A stretch of DNA of 64,000 nt from Candidatus Avelusimicrobium aviculae (lineage in GTDB: Bacteria; Elusimicrobiota; Elusimicrobia; Elusimicrobiales; Elusimicrobiaceae), in assembly GCA_944324655.1 (NCBI GenBank), contig CALUXF010000001.1:1-64000 (forward strand). The letters are read 5' to 3'. Position numbers and translations under genes: made by a program. The stretch's first letter is position 1. Every line of letters begins with the position of its first letter. The notes beneath the pieces were generated by a model that was not told the DNA's origin, ran no database searches, and saw only the letters and a program-made list of their open reading frames with translations. Positions 51,965 through 61,319 of this stretch are shown here, in pieces.

Positions 51965-54574
51965 ATGAAAAGCACTGATATTAGAAACGGTTTTTTGCAA
52001 TTCTTTCACTCCAAAGGCCTGCCGGTAGTGGCTTCCAGCTCACTTATTCCGCATTCGGACCCTACCCTTTTGTTTACCTCCGCGGGCATGGTGCAGTTTA
52101 AAGCCAATTTTTTGGGGATAGACAACTCCCTCAAAAACGCCGCCAGCTGCCAGAAATGCGTGCGCACCACGGATATAGACAGCGTAGGCTTTACGGAACG
52201 CCACTTAACTTTTTTTGAAATGCTGGGCAATTTTTCGTTTGGCGATTATTTTAAAAAGGAAGCCATAGACTGGGCCTGGGAATATTTAACCAAAACCTTG
52301 GGTATTCCGGCGGATAAACTTTACGTCAGCATTTACAAGGGCGGCATTGCCCCGCGCGACGCTGAGGCCTACGCGGCATGGCTGCAATACGTGCCGGCGG
52401 AACGCATTTTTGAATTGGACGAGGCAGACAACTTTTGGACCATGGGCCCCACCGGCCCCTGCGGCCCCTGCACGGAAATTTATTACGATTTTGGCCCCAA
52501 GGGCTGCAAAAACCCGCATTGTGATATTACGTGCGACTGCGGACGCTTTGTTGAAATTTGGAATATCGTATTTGAAAGCTACAACCGCCAGGAAGACGGC
52601 TCCTTTAAACCGCTGCCCCATAATAATATTGATACGGGCATGGGGCTGGAGCGCCTATGCATGGTGATGCAAAACGTAAAAAACGTATTTGAAACGGATT
52701 TGTTCACCCCCATTATCAACCAAGCCAAGCTGGATTTGAATCTAAAGGGAAAAACCAAAGAGGAAATATCCGCCCTGCGTATTATTGCGGACCATGTGCG
52801 CAGCTCCAGCTTTTTGATTGCGGAAGGCATTTTGCCTTCTAACGAAGGGCGCGGCTACATCTTGCGCCGCTTGATCCGCCGCGCGGCGCGTTATGCGCGC
52901 TTAATGGGGGCGGATAAACCATATTTGTATACGCTGGCCCCTAAAGTGAAAGAAATTTTTAATGGCTTGTACCCGGAAATAGACAAAAACCTTTCCCACA
53001 TCCAAGACGTATTAAAAATGGAAGAGACCACCTTCTTAAAAACCTTGGTCACAGGGGAAGAAAAACTGTCCGCCCTGCTAGCCCAGGGCAAAGGCAAAAT
53101 ATCCGGGCAGGACGCGTTTCACCTGCACGAAACGTTTGGTTTCCCCTTGGAACTTACCAAAGAAATCGCTTCCGCCAAAGGGGTGGAAGTGGACGAGGCC
53201 GGCTATGAGGCCGCCAAAGAAGCGGCGCAAGCCAAAAGCCGTTCTTACGCCGATGAGCTTTCCAAAGATAAAGCCATTATGCTCCAGCGTATAGAAAACA
53301 CCTATCCCGCCACCGTATTTACGGGGTATGACGCGTTAGAACAAAACGCCAACGTGCTGGCTTTGTTCACCGCCGCGCTGGAGCCGTGTGAAAATTTACT
53401 GGGCGAAGGCTACGCCGTGTTTGACAAAACCTCTTTTTACGCCGAATCCGGCGGCCAGGTGGGAGACGCGGGGGAAATTTTGTACCAAGGCCAGCCCGTC
53501 GCCCGCGTGTTAGATGTGCAAAAGCCGTTGGGCAAAGTGTACGTGCACAAAGTAAACGGGCGTTTAACCCAAGGGCAGGAAGTAACCCTCAGCGTAAACG
53601 CGGCTTTGCGCAAACGCTGTATGGCAAACCACAGCGCCATTCACTTGGTAAACGCGGCTTTGCGCCAAGTATTTGGGGACAGCGTACACCAAAGCGGTTC
53701 TTTTGTGTCTCCGGAGCGCTTCCGTTTTGACTATACTTTATCCCGCACGCCCAAAGCGGAAGAATTGGACCGCGCCTGGGCCATTGCCAACCAAGCGGTG
53801 GAAAACGCGCTTGCGGTTAACTGCCAAGTGCGCCCGCTGGCGGACGCGGACAAACTGGGCGCCGTCACCCTGCTGGGGGAAACCTATGCGGATCCGGCCC
53901 GCTTTGTGATGATGGGGGGCTCGTTTGAAGCGCCGGAGCAAAAATACAGCTTGGAACTTTGCGCCGGCACCCACGTGCGCAACACGGCGGACGTGATTAC
54001 CATTTTGGTTTTGAAAGAAGCTTCCGTTTCCGCCGGGGTGCGCCGCATAGAGGGCGTAGCGGGCCCGGCCGCGCTGGACTATTTAAAAACCGTTTATAAA
54101 GATACGGAAAGTTTAAGTTCCCGCTTAATGGTTCCGGTGAAAGACGTTTTTAGCCGCATAAACGGTATTATGGATGAGCTGAAAGAAGTGAAAAAACGCT
54201 ACACCCAATTCCGTGAGAAAACCATGGCTGCCGGCGGCATGAACGAAATAACGTTTACCATGAAAAACGGCACCTCTTTGGTTATCCGCAACGCGGAAGG
54301 GGCCGAACCCAAAGAACTGCGTACCATTGCCGATACGGTGGCCCAAAAATACCAGCAGGCGTTGGTTATCGTTACCTGTGACAAAGAGGGCAAGCGCTCT
54401 TTTGTGGTAAAGATGGCCGGCAAACTGCCTAATGTGGACGCGGTCACCGTAGCCAAGCAAATCGCGGCGGACTTAAACGGCCGCGCTGGAGGCCGGCCCG
54501 ATTTTGCCCAAGGCGGCGGAGAGGCCAAACGCCCCTGGCAGGAACTGGTGGGCCAGTTAAAAGAAAACTTATAA
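51965..54574 (+). CDS. alaS: Alanyl-tRNA synthetase
   Basis: 869 residues. Class II core (FFHSKGLPVVASSSLIPHSDPTLLF, TFFEMLGNFSFGDYFK, GMGLERL), editing domain with the zinc/catalytic HSAIHLVNAAL (HxxxH) and CAGTHV, and C-terminal dimerisation domain ending DFAQGGGEAKRP. There is an extra Cys-rich insert (CKNPHCDITCDCGRF) in the catalytic domain, as in some AlaRS with a small zinc site. Charges tRNA-Ala such as the GGC isoacceptor in this window. The DHHA1 glycine-rich segment is normal. Confidence 0.97.
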   Translation: MKSTDIRNGFLQFFHSKGLPVVASSSLIPHSDPTLLFTSAGMVQFKANFLGIDNSLKNAASCQKCVRTTDIDSVGFTERHLTFFEMLGNFSFGDYFKKEAIDWAWEYLTKTLGIPADKLYVSIYKGGIAPRDAEAYAAWLQYVPAERIFELDEADNFWTMGPTGPCGPCTEIYYDFGPKGCKNPHCDITCDCGRFVEIWNIVFESYNRQEDGSFKPLPHNNIDTGMGLERLCMVMQNVKNVFETDLFTPIINQAKLDLNLKGKTKEEISALRIIADHVRSSSFLIAEGILPSNEGRGYILRRLIRRAARYARLMGADKPYLYTLAPKVKEIFNGLYPEIDKNLSHIQDVLKMEETTFLKTLVTGEEKLSALLAQGKGKISGQDAFHLHETFGFPLELTKEIASAKGVEVDEAGYEAAKEAAQAKSRSYADELSKDKAIMLQRIENTYPATVFTGYDALEQNANVLALFTAALEPCENLLGEGYAVFDKTSFYAESGGQVGDAGEILYQGQPVARVLDVQKPLGKVYVHKVNGRLTQGQEVTLSVNAALRKRCMANHSAIHLVNAALRQVFGDSVHQSGSFVSPERFRFDYTLSRTPKAEELDRAWAIANQAVENALAVNCQVRPLADADKLGAVTLLGETYADPARFVMMGGSFEAPEQKYSLELCAGTHVRNTADVITILVLKEASVSAGVRRIEGVAGPAALDYLKTVYKDTESLSSRLMVPVKDVFSRINGIMDELKEVKKRYTQFREKTMAAGGMNEITFTMKNGTSLVIRNAEGAEPKELRTIADTVAQKYQQALVIVTCDKEGKRSFVVKMAGKLPNVDAVTVAKQIAADLNGRAGGRPDFAQGGGEAKRPWQELVGQLKENL

Positions 54575-54591
54575 GGATTGATAAGACTAAA

Positions 54592-54619
54592 AAACCCCCG
54601 CGTAAAGCGGGGGTTTTTG
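54592..54619 (+). terminator. Terminator after alaS
   Basis: ACCCCCGC / GCGGGGGT hairpin with a T run. Confidence 0.88.
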
Positions 54620-54754
54620 TATTTAACCATCTTGTAATACTGGCTGTATATCCGAAATTAGAAAGTTTTTTGTTGTTTATTAAAGGGGGCTTGTTTCGTT
54701 TTTTTTTTTTTGATAAAGTGGTTTTAATGTTATGTGTGAGGAGAGATACTGTAT

Positions 54755-55252
54755 ATGAAAAAAAACGCAGGGTTTACATTAATAGAGCTGTTAGTGGTGG
54801 TTTTAATAGTAGGTATTTTGGCGGCGATGGCTTTGCCCTATTATAACAAGGCGATATTGCAGAGCCGTTTGACGGAATTAAGAATACTTATGGATGCTGT
54901 AGCACAGGCGCAACAGCGCAAAAAAATGCAAACAGGTAAATATACTACTAATTTTGCTGCTTTAGATATAGGCTTGAAAGACGCCAGCGGGAGGTACTAT
55001 ACCCAAGATAAATTAGGGGGATATATTAGTCTTTCTTTAAATAGAGACAGCGTGGTTGGTAGTTCTAATTTTTCCCTTGCAAGCTATTATTGGGATTACG
55101 AATTAATCAGGCACTATGATCATACTTACACCTCTTGCCATGCAATAGGGATGGCTGAGAAAGAGAAAGAAGCGTGTGCATTGTTTTGCGGAGTGGAGGA
55201 AATGTCTGTTTGGTGCTGTTCAGATGGCACCTTGGGCGAATGTACCCGTTGA
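54755..55252 (+). CDS. Type IV prepilin-like protein
   Basis: 165 residues. Class III signal KKNAGFTLIELLVVVLIVGI with Gly-1, Phe+1 and Glu+5, then a pilin alpha1 helix to ~50. The globular part is short with a C-terminal cluster of cysteines (CHAIG, CALFCGVEEMSVWCCSDGTLGEC), similar in style to the CCTGDGC segment of the other prepilin. RBS GAGGAG, somewhat far (11 bases) from the ATG. Stand-alone gene without assembly machinery nearby. Major pilin versus minor pilin or pseudopilin cannot be distinguished. Confidence 0.85.
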   Translation: MKKNAGFTLIELLVVVLIVGILAAMALPYYNKAILQSRLTELRILMDAVAQAQQRKKMQTGKYTTNFAALDIGLKDASGRYYTQDKLGGYISLSLNRDSVVGSSNFSLASYYWDYELIRHYDHTYTSCHAIGMAEKEKEACALFCGVEEMSVWCCSDGTLGECTR

Positions 55253-55324
55253 GTATTGCTTTATATAACAAAACAAAAATGATTTTAAAGACCATTTTAT
55301 TTAATGTCATCTTGTTTGTAAGTA

Positions 55325-55352
55325 AAAATCCCTGCGTAAAGCGGGGATTTTG
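55325..55352 (+). terminator. Terminator after the prepilin gene
   Basis: AATCCCTGC / GCGGGGATT hairpin followed by a T-rich stretch. Confidence 0.7.
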
Positions 55353-55458
55353 CTTTTTAGGTAACGCCCTCAAGCCAAAAACAATACAGCATTCTTTTAC
55401 CGCGGGGCAAACAGCGGGATTGTTCCCCGGCCGATGAAAAGTTGGCTACTTTTAATAG
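55353..55458. other. Gene-free stretch with a diverged copy of the tRNA-like interior
   Basis: GCCCTCAAGCCAAAAACAA (from ~55366) resembles GCCCTCAAGCAAAAACAA in the 55491-55651 element, and CGGGGCAAACAGCG follows. No ORF. Confidence 0.35.
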
Positions 55459-55511
55459 CAACAAAAAACCCCGCACGAGCGGGGTTTAAATGGTGGTAGG
55501 AATAGGATTCG
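55459..55511 (-). repeat. 53-bp direct repeat, copy A (tRNA-Tyr 3' end plus terminator)
   Basis: Matches 55690-55742 except for a few bases in the terminator loop: T run, CCCCGC hairpin, CCA end, acceptor 3' strand and CGAATCCTATT of the T arm. A second 3' end of tRNA-Tyr upstream of the real one. Confidence 0.9.
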
Positions 55512-55651
55512 CCTTCCGGTAAAATTCCTGACGGAATTTTCCTGCAGGCCGGGCTCGCGGTTTTTGCCTTTCGGGCTTTGCCCTCAAGCAAAAACAACGC
55601 TGCGCCTTTCGAATCCTAACGCAGGCCAAGCAGTTGGCCTGCTTTCCTACC
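55491..55651 (-). ncRNA. tRNA-Tyr-like structured RNA element
   Basis: 161 nt on the minus strand beginning GGTAGGA and ending TCCTACCACCA, the same acceptor arms, discriminator and CCA as tRNA-Tyr, followed by a terminator. The interior is not a tRNA. A perfect hairpin CAGGCCAA-ctgc-TTGGCCTG replaces the D arm. AGGATTCG pairs with CGAATCCT where the T arm should be, enclosing GCAAAAA/TTTTTGC with GGGC/GCCC, and AAAATTCC-gtca-GGAATTTT. No anticodon arm. Either a tRNA-Tyr copy invaded by a palindromic element or a genuine tRNA-like RNA. Confidence 0.55.
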
Positions 55652-55689
55652 CGGCTACAGATGGTTGTTTGCCGGCTGTATAGGTCAAA

Positions 55690-55742
55690 CAACAAAAAAC
55701 CCCGCATACGCGGGGTTTAAATGGTGGTAGGAATAGGATTCG
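55690..55742 (-). repeat. 53-bp direct repeat, copy B
   Basis: Terminator and 3' end of the intact tRNA-Tyr; partner of 55459-55511. Confidence 0.9.
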
Positions 55743-55808
55743 AACCTATGTAGGGCGTAGCCCGACGGTTTTACAGACCGTTGCTTTTGACCGCTCAGCC
55801 ATCCTACC
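55722..55808 (-). tRNA. tRNA-Tyr (anticodon GTA), CCA encoded
   Basis: 87 nt with long variable arm (class II tRNA). Acceptor GGTAGGA/TCCTACC, anticodon loop CTGTAAA, T loop TTCGAAT, CCA encoded. A terminator (CCCCGC hairpin plus T run) follows at 55694-55720. Confidence 0.97.
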
Positions 55809-55865
55809 GTACAAATTGACGCCGAGGCTTACGCCCCGGCTTTACTTAAACAACTAGGTACATAT

Positions 55866-55874
55866 ATTATAGCA
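55866..55874 (-). promoter_or_regulatory. Extended -10 element of tRNA-Tyr
   Basis: TGCTATAAT on the minus strand, 58 bp before the tRNA. Confidence 0.5.
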
Positions 55875-55976
55875 AAAAAAATAAAAAGTGTGTCTTTCTT
55901 GTTTATTTCCTTATTTTGAAGCGCTTTGTATAGTAAAAATTAATCTGTTAAACTTGTTTAAACCCCCGCGTTAAAT

Positions 55977-55985
55977 TGCTAAAAT
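55977..55985 (+). promoter_or_regulatory. Extended -10 element of the mutS operon
   Basis: TGCTAAAAT directly abutting ATG 55986; +1 would fall at about 55992, the second in-frame ATG. No RBS. Confidence 0.5.
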
Positions 55986-58556
55986 ATGGCTATGCAAAAC
56001 CAAGCTACTACCCCGCTGATGAAGCAATACCAAGAGATTAAGGCTAAAAACCCCGGCGTTATTTTGTTTTTCCGCTTGGGTGATTTTTATGAAATGTTTG
56101 ACGAGCAAGCCCGTGAAGTAAGCAATCTCCTGGGGCTTACGCTTACCGCGCGGCACGGTACCCCTATGTGCGGGATTCCGTATCATGCGGCAAACAACTA
56201 TATTGTGCGGTTATTAAAAGCGGGTAAAAAAATAGCTATTTGCGAGCAGGTTGGTTCCGCGGCGGAAAACAACACCAAACTTTTTGAACGCAAAGTAATC
56301 CGCGTCATTACCCCCGGCACCGTGATGGAAGACACCCTGCTTACGGCCAATCAATCCAATTATTTAGTGTATGTAATGGTGCATAAGGCGGGGTGGGCGC
56401 TGGCGTGTGTGGACGTATCCACCGGGGAATTTTGGGTTACCCAAAACGACAAAGACCCTTCTTTAATGAATTTAGCCGCCGCCTTGGCGGCCATTAACCC
56501 GGCGGAAATAGCGGGGGACCAGGCTTCTTTAAAAGATTTACAGGCCAAGGTGGTTATCCCGGCCGGGTTTGGCCTGACCACCCGCCCCTCTTTTGACGGG
56601 GATTATACCCTGCCGGAAAATTGGCCCTCTTTGGGCGCGTGGGAGGGCAAACGCGCGGCTTTGTCCTGCGCTTTGCAGGTCATGCGCTATATTAATGTTA
56701 CCGAACCCAGCTTTAAAGAAACGTTAATCCCCAGCTACCGGGAATTAAAAGAAACCTTAATTATTGATGAAAACGCCGTAACCGCCCTGGAGTTGGTGCA
56801 AAACCAGGAAGGCGGACGCAAAGGCAGTTTGTGGGACTTGCTGGACAAAACCCAAACGTCCGGCGGCAGCCGTATGCTGAAAGAATGGATTTTGCACCCG
56901 CTTTTAAACCCGCAGGATATCGCTTTGCGCCAAAACAGCGTGGAGGGGTTTGTAAAAAACCCGCAAGCGGCGCAAGAAGTGCAGTCCATACTTAAAAATA
57001 TTTCCGATGTGGAACGCATTACCACCCGCACGGCTACGGGTACGGCTTCCCCTAGGGACATGTCCGGCCTGCGGCGTTCTTTATTAAACGCTGAGCCGCT
57101 TCACCGCTGGTTTGAAAAATTTGGGCAGGCGGTTCCGCAGCTGGCCCGGGACTTTGCCCACGCTTTTGCCGGCCTTTCAGACATGAGCCGCCTGCTTTAC
57201 AGCGCCATTAATGAGGACCCGCCCCTTCGCATTAGTGACGGCAACATCATCCGCGAAGGGTATAACGCGGATTTGGACGAACTGCGCTCCCTGCGCCACA
57301 ACAGCGGCAAAACGCTGGAGGAAATCTGCGCGCGCGAGCGGGAAAAAACGGGCATTCCCTCCATGAAGGTGGGCTTTAATTCCGTCTTTGGTTATTATTT
57401 TGAGGTAACCAAAGTGCATTTGTCCAAGGTCCCTTATCATTATGTGCGCAAACAAACGCTTACCAATGCCGAGCGTTTTATTACGGAAGAGTTAAAAGAT
57501 TTGGAAAATAAAATTTTAAACGCGGATCAAAAAATCCTGCGTTTGGAATCTTCTTTATTTGATGAAGTACGCAAAACGCTTGCCGGGCAAACCCAAGCGT
57601 TAAAAACTTTTGCCCGCGTGGCCGCCCAGCTGGACGTGTACGCCTCTTTGGCGCAAACCGCCGCGCAAAACGGCTATGTGCGCCCGACGGTGGATGATTC
57701 GGACGTGCTTTCTTATAAAGGAGGAAGGCACCCGATTGTGGAAAGCACGCTCCCGCCCGGCAGTTTTGTGCCGAATGATTTATCCGTCAATTCCACGGAT
57801 AACCAAATTATGCTTATTACCGGCCCCAATATGGGAGGCAAAAGCGTGTTTTTAAAGCAAACCGCCATTCTGGTTATTTTGGCGCAGATGGGGTCTTTCG
57901 TGCCGGCCAAAGAAGCCCGCGTGGGCGTGGTGGACCGGATTATGACGCGCATTGGCGCGCATGACGCGCTTTCACGCGGGAACTCCACCTTTATGGTGGA
58001 AATGAACGAAACGGCCCATATTTTAGCTTCCATGACGCCCAGAAGCCTTATCTTGCTGGACGAAGTGGGCCGCGGCACCTCTACCTTTGACGGCATTTCC
58101 ATTGCCTGGGCGATTGTGGAATATTTGTATAAACCGCACGGCGGTCCCAAAGTGCTTTTTGCCACGCATTATTTTGAGCTGACGGATTTGGAAAATAAAT
58201 ACCCCAGCGTGAAAAACTATCACGTGCAGGCCAAAGAGTATAAAGATGAAAACGGCCAAAGCAAGCTGGCGTTTTTGTATCAAATTTTACCGGGCGCGGC
58301 GGACCAGTCCTACGGCATACACGTGGCGGAAATAGCCGGTCTGCCCGCCGCCTGCACGCTGCGCGCGCGCAAGGTGCTTAAAGATTTGGAAGCTAAAAAA
58401 GGCGGGGCCAAAATTTCCGCCAAAGAAAAAGACATGGTGAAAGATTTGTTCTCTTCCCCCATTGTGGAAGAAATTAAAATGGCCGATACGGACAGCCTGA
58501 CCCCGCTGGCCGCCTTACAGCTTATTTGCGAATGGAAGAAACGCATCAATGAGTAA
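55986..58556 (+). CDS. mutS: DNA mismatch repair protein MutS
   Basis: 856 residues (854 if the leaderless ATG 55992 is used). Mismatch-binding N-terminal domain with [12 protein letters not shown] (the Phe-x-Glu mismatch wedge), connector, lever/clamp, and ATPase domain: Walker [29 protein letters not shown], Walker [25 protein letters not shown]. It recognises mispairs and recruits MutL. Overlaps mutL by 8 bp. Promoter as described at 55977-55985. Confidence 0.98.
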   Translation: MAMQNQATTPLMKQYQEIKAKNPGVILFFRLGDFYEMFDEQAREVSNLLGLTLTARHGTPMCGIPYHAANNYIVRLLKAGKKIAICEQVGSAAENNTKLFERKVIRVITPGTVMEDTLLTANQSNYLVYVMVHKAGWALACVDVSTGEFWVTQNDKDPSLMNLAAALAAINPAEIAGDQASLKDLQAKVVIPAGFGLTTRPSFDGDYTLPENWPSLGAWEGKRAALSCALQVMRYINVTEPSFKETLIPSYRELKETLIIDENAVTALELVQNQEGGRKGSLWDLLDKTQTSGGSRMLKEWILHPLLNPQDIALRQNSVEGFVKNPQAAQEVQSILKNISDVERITTRTATGTASPRDMSGLRRSLLNAEPLHRWFEKFGQAVPQLARDFAHAFAGLSDMSRLLYSAINEDPPLRISDGNIIREGYNADLDELRSLRHNSGKTLEEICAREREKTGIPSMKVGFNSVFGYYFEVTKVHLSKVPYHYVRKQTLTNAERFITEELKDLENKILNADQKILRLESSLFDEVRKTLAGQTQALKTFARVAAQLDVYASLAQTAAQNGYVRPTVDDSDVLSYKGGRHPIVESTLPPGSFVPNDLSVNSTDNQIMLITGPNMGGKSVFLKQTAILVILAQMGSFVPAKEARVGVVDRIMTRIGAHDALSRGNSTFMVEMNETAHILASMTPRSLILLDEVGRGTSTFDGISIAWAIVEYLYKPHGGPKVLFATHYFELTDLENKYPSVKNYHVQAKEYKDENGQSKLAFLYQILPGAADQSYGIHVAEIAGLPAACTLRARKVLKDLEAKKGGAKISAKEKDMVKDLFSSPIVEEIKMADTDSLTPLAALQLICEWKKRINE

Positions 58557-60423
58557 AATTACCGTTTTAGACCAAGCCACCTCCAGTAAAATCGCCGCGG
58601 GCGAAGTGATAGAACGCCCCGCCGGCGTATTAAAAGAATTGTTGGAAAACGCGGTGGACGCGGGCGCCACGGCTGTAAACATAGATATTGAAGGCGCCGG
58701 CAAGGATTTAATACGCATTAACGACAACGGCTGCGGCATGGATAAAGAAGATTTGGAACTAAGCGTGGTGCGCCATGCCACCAGCAAAATACGCACCTTT
58801 GACGATTTAACCCATTTGCATACGTTTGGCTTTCGCGGGGAGGCGTTATTTTCCGTGGCGGCGGTATCGCGTTTAACCATCAGCAGCTGCACCCCTCAGG
58901 GAGAAGGGCATTGCATAGAAACCCAAGGGGGAAGTATTACCCGCCGCGCGCCGGCCCCCGCCATACCGGGTACCACGGTGGAAATACGGGATTTATTTTT
59001 TAATACTCCCGCCCGGCGCAAGTTTTTAAAGAGCGATTCGTACGAGCGCGCTTGCCTGCTTAAAGTGGTGGAGGAAAGCGCCCTGGCCAACTTGCGCGTC
59101 AGTTACCGCGTGCGTATAGGAGGGCGGGAAGTGTATCATTTGCCGGCGCAAACCGGCCCCGTGGAGCAGGCCGTTCGCGCCCGCGCGGCGGAAATTTTAG
59201 GCCCGGCCGTGGCGGAAAGTTTGGTGTTTAAAGAATTTGAGCCGCTGGGCCTGAAACTCTTTTTAACCCCGCCGGATAAACTGGTAACGGTGCGGGATTT
59301 CCAATTTGTATTTGTAAACCGCCGGCCGATAGAGTCTAAAACCGTCCAGCAGGCTATATATAAAGCCTTGCAAAATGTGCGCCCCAAAGACCGCCACCCC
59401 GCTTTTATTGCCTATATGACTTTAGAACCGGCGGATTTTGACGTAAACATTCACCCGCAAAAGCGTGAAATACGCTTTGTGGATGAGAACCGCGTGTTCG
59501 GCTTTATTTTAAACAGCGCGGCGGAAACCGCGTTTGGTAATTCCCGCCCGGTGGAAGCGGCCGTGTTGCCTCCCGCCCCGGCAATTGATTTAAGTTTGCA
59601 GGCCCGGCCCGCGGCCCAGCAGTTATTTCAGCCCAAGGCGGCTGATCGGGCGGTTCCGCCCGCGCCGGGTTTTATGCCTAAGCCGGCGGAGCAGCCGCAA
59701 TCGGTAACGGATATTTTTGCCCCGGCTCCTAAGACACGTTTTACCGTGCGCGACAGCGAGGACCCCGTTAGTTACAATGCCTCGGCGGAGGCTGGGCGCG
59801 CCTCCTCACAGGATGAATTGCCCTCCGCGCAGGATCCGGCTTGGTATAAAGGGCCTTATCATTATTTGGGGCAGCTGCAGCGCAGTTATTTACTGTTTGA
59901 AAACCCGGACGGGCTTATTTTAATAGATCAACACGCCGCCCAAGAACGCGTATTGTTTGAACATTATATGGACGCGTTTGATAAACATGATATAAAGGTG
60001 CAGGAACTGATGTTTCCCATTCATGTGGATTTAACCCCCAGCAATGCGGAAAGTTTAATGAGCTGGGCCCCGTGGCTAAAAACGGCGGGGTTTGAGCTGG
60101 AGCGTTTTTCCCCGCGCACGGTGCAGGTAAAGACCATGCCGCATATCGTCCGTTTTAAAGAAGATGAAATGAAAAGTTTTGTGGAGTCTCTGGCGGCCGT
60201 GGTGGGGGACCCCGCCAAATCTACGGACGCGCTGAAACGTAAAATGGTGGCCATGCTGGCTTGTAAAAAAGCCGTTAAAGCCCATGACGCCATGACCGCG
60301 GCCGAAGCGCAAGCCTTGCTTGAAAACATGAAAAAATGTAAAGACGGCATGCACTGCCCGCACGGGCGCGCGTGTGTGGCGCAGTTAAATATTAAAAACA
60401 TCGGCAAACTGTTTGGGCGTTGA
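58549..60423 (+). CDS. mutL: DNA mismatch repair protein MutL (endonuclease type)
   Basis: 624 residues. N-terminal GHKL ATPase: [41 protein letters not shown] Pro/Ala-rich linker (~330-430) precedes a C-terminal domain with the metal-dependent nicking motif [12 protein letters not shown] (DQHAx2Ex4E) plus ACKKAV and CPHGRA. This indicates a MutL that nicks DNA itself, as in bacteria without Dam/MutH strand marking. ATG within the mutS 3' end. Confidence 0.97.
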   Translation: MSKITVLDQATSSKIAAGEVIERPAGVLKELLENAVDAGATAVNIDIEGAGKDLIRINDNGCGMDKEDLELSVVRHATSKIRTFDDLTHLHTFGFRGEALFSVAAVSRLTISSCTPQGEGHCIETQGGSITRRAPAPAIPGTTVEIRDLFFNTPARRKFLKSDSYERACLLKVVEESALANLRVSYRVRIGGREVYHLPAQTGPVEQAVRARAAEILGPAVAESLVFKEFEPLGLKLFLTPPDKLVTVRDFQFVFVNRRPIESKTVQQAIYKALQNVRPKDRHPAFIAYMTLEPADFDVNIHPQKREIRFVDENRVFGFILNSAAETAFGNSRPVEAAVLPPAPAIDLSLQARPAAQQLFQPKAADRAVPPAPGFMPKPAEQPQSVTDIFAPAPKTRFTVRDSEDPVSYNASAEAGRASSQDELPSAQDPAWYKGPYHYLGQLQRSYLLFENPDGLILIDQHAAQERVLFEHYMDAFDKHDIKVQELMFPIHVDLTPSNAESLMSWAPWLKTAGFELERFSPRTVQVKTMPHIVRFKEDEMKSFVESLAAVVGDPAKSTDALKRKMVAMLACKKAVKAHDAMTAAEAQALLENMKKCKDGMHCPHGRACVAQLNIKNIGKLFGR

Positions 60424-60436
60424 TATAGGCGGCAGT

Positions 60437-61219
60437 ATGAATATTTCCAAAGTTACTTGTATTTATTTTAGCGCAACGGGGCTTACGCAGAAAGTGTTGG
60501 ATTTATTTCTGGCGGGTCTTCCCGTGCCTGCCCAAAAAAAGAATATTACCCCGCATATAACAGAGGTTTCTTACTCTTTTGCTCCCGATGAACTGGCCGT
60601 GTTTGCCGCTCCGGTGTATGGCGGGGTGTTGCCCAAGCCGGCGGCGGAGCGGTTTTCGTTGATTAAAGGCAATCACACGCCGGCGGTGTGTTTGGCCGTA
60701 TACGGCAACCGGGATTATGACGACGCTTTGCTGGAAATGAAAAACCTGACCGAGGCGGCGGGATTTGTGCCCGTTGCGTTTGGGGCGGTTTCGGCGCAGC
60801 ATTCTTTAATGCCGCGTGTGGCATCCGGGCGTCCGGATGAAAAAGACGCCAAGGCGTTAGCCGTTTTTGCCCGCCGCGCGTGGGAAAAACTGGGGGACTT
60901 AAAAGAGCTTTCTGCCCGGGTAACGCCGCAGGTGCCGGGCCGTTTCCCGTATAAAGAGTTTAAAGGGGTTCCGTTTAAACCGGCGGTAAATTCCGCCTGC
61001 GTGCATTGCGGGGCTTGCGCGGCCCATTGCCCCACAGGCGCTATTTCTAAAGACAAGCCAGATACTACGGATCATGCTTTATGTATTTCCTGTATGTCTT
61101 GCGTGCATATATGCCCCTCCCATGCGCGCAGTATGCAGCCCAAAGCCGCCCTGTGGCTGGCGGAGAAAGTTTTTTTGCTTAAATATGGCAAACGCAGAGA
61201 ATTAGAAATTTTTATTTAA
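60437..61219 (+). CDS. EFR1-type flavodoxin/ferredoxin fusion protein
   Basis: 260 residues from ATG 60437 (AGGCGG upstream; overlaps no other gene, just after mutL). The N-terminal ~150 residues are a flavodoxin-like fold (YFSATGLTQKVLD phosphate loop, APVYGGVLP, VYGNRDYDDAL); the C-terminus has two 4Fe-4S sites, CVHCGACAAHCPTG and CISCMSCVHICPSH. Probable small redox carrier or flavin reductase, common in anaerobes. Partner unknown. Third gene of the mutSL unit. Confidence 0.87.
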   Translation: MNISKVTCIYFSATGLTQKVLDLFLAGLPVPAQKKNITPHITEVSYSFAPDELAVFAAPVYGGVLPKPAAERFSLIKGNHTPAVCLAVYGNRDYDDALLEMKNLTEAAGFVPVAFGAVSAQHSLMPRVASGRPDEKDAKALAVFARRAWEKLGDLKELSARVTPQVPGRFPYKEFKGVPFKPAVNSACVHCGACAAHCPTGAISKDKPDTTDHALCISCMSCVHICPSHARSMQPKAALWLAEKVFLLKYGKRRELEIFI

Positions 61220-61223
61220 CATA

Positions 61224-61252
61224 ACAAACCCGCCATAACGGCGGGTTTGTTA
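61224..61252 (+). terminator. Terminator of the mutSL operon
   Basis: AACAAACCCGCC / GGCGGGTTTGTT, perfect stem. Confidence 0.85.
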
Positions 61253-61286
61253 TTAAGCAAAGCAGTAAAAATATTTTGTTGCATGA

Positions 61287-61314
61287 AAAACCTCGCTTTA
61301 AGCGGGGTTTTTAG
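61287..61314 (-). terminator. Terminator after the outer-membrane protein
   Basis: AACCCCGCTT / AAGCGAGGTT with a T run on the minus strand. Confidence 0.8.
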
Positions 61315-61319
61315 TTGAA

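Noticed and set aside
55459-55742. CRISPR or tandem array formed by the repeats
   Set aside because: Only two copies, explained by duplicated tRNA-Tyr 3' ends and terminators.
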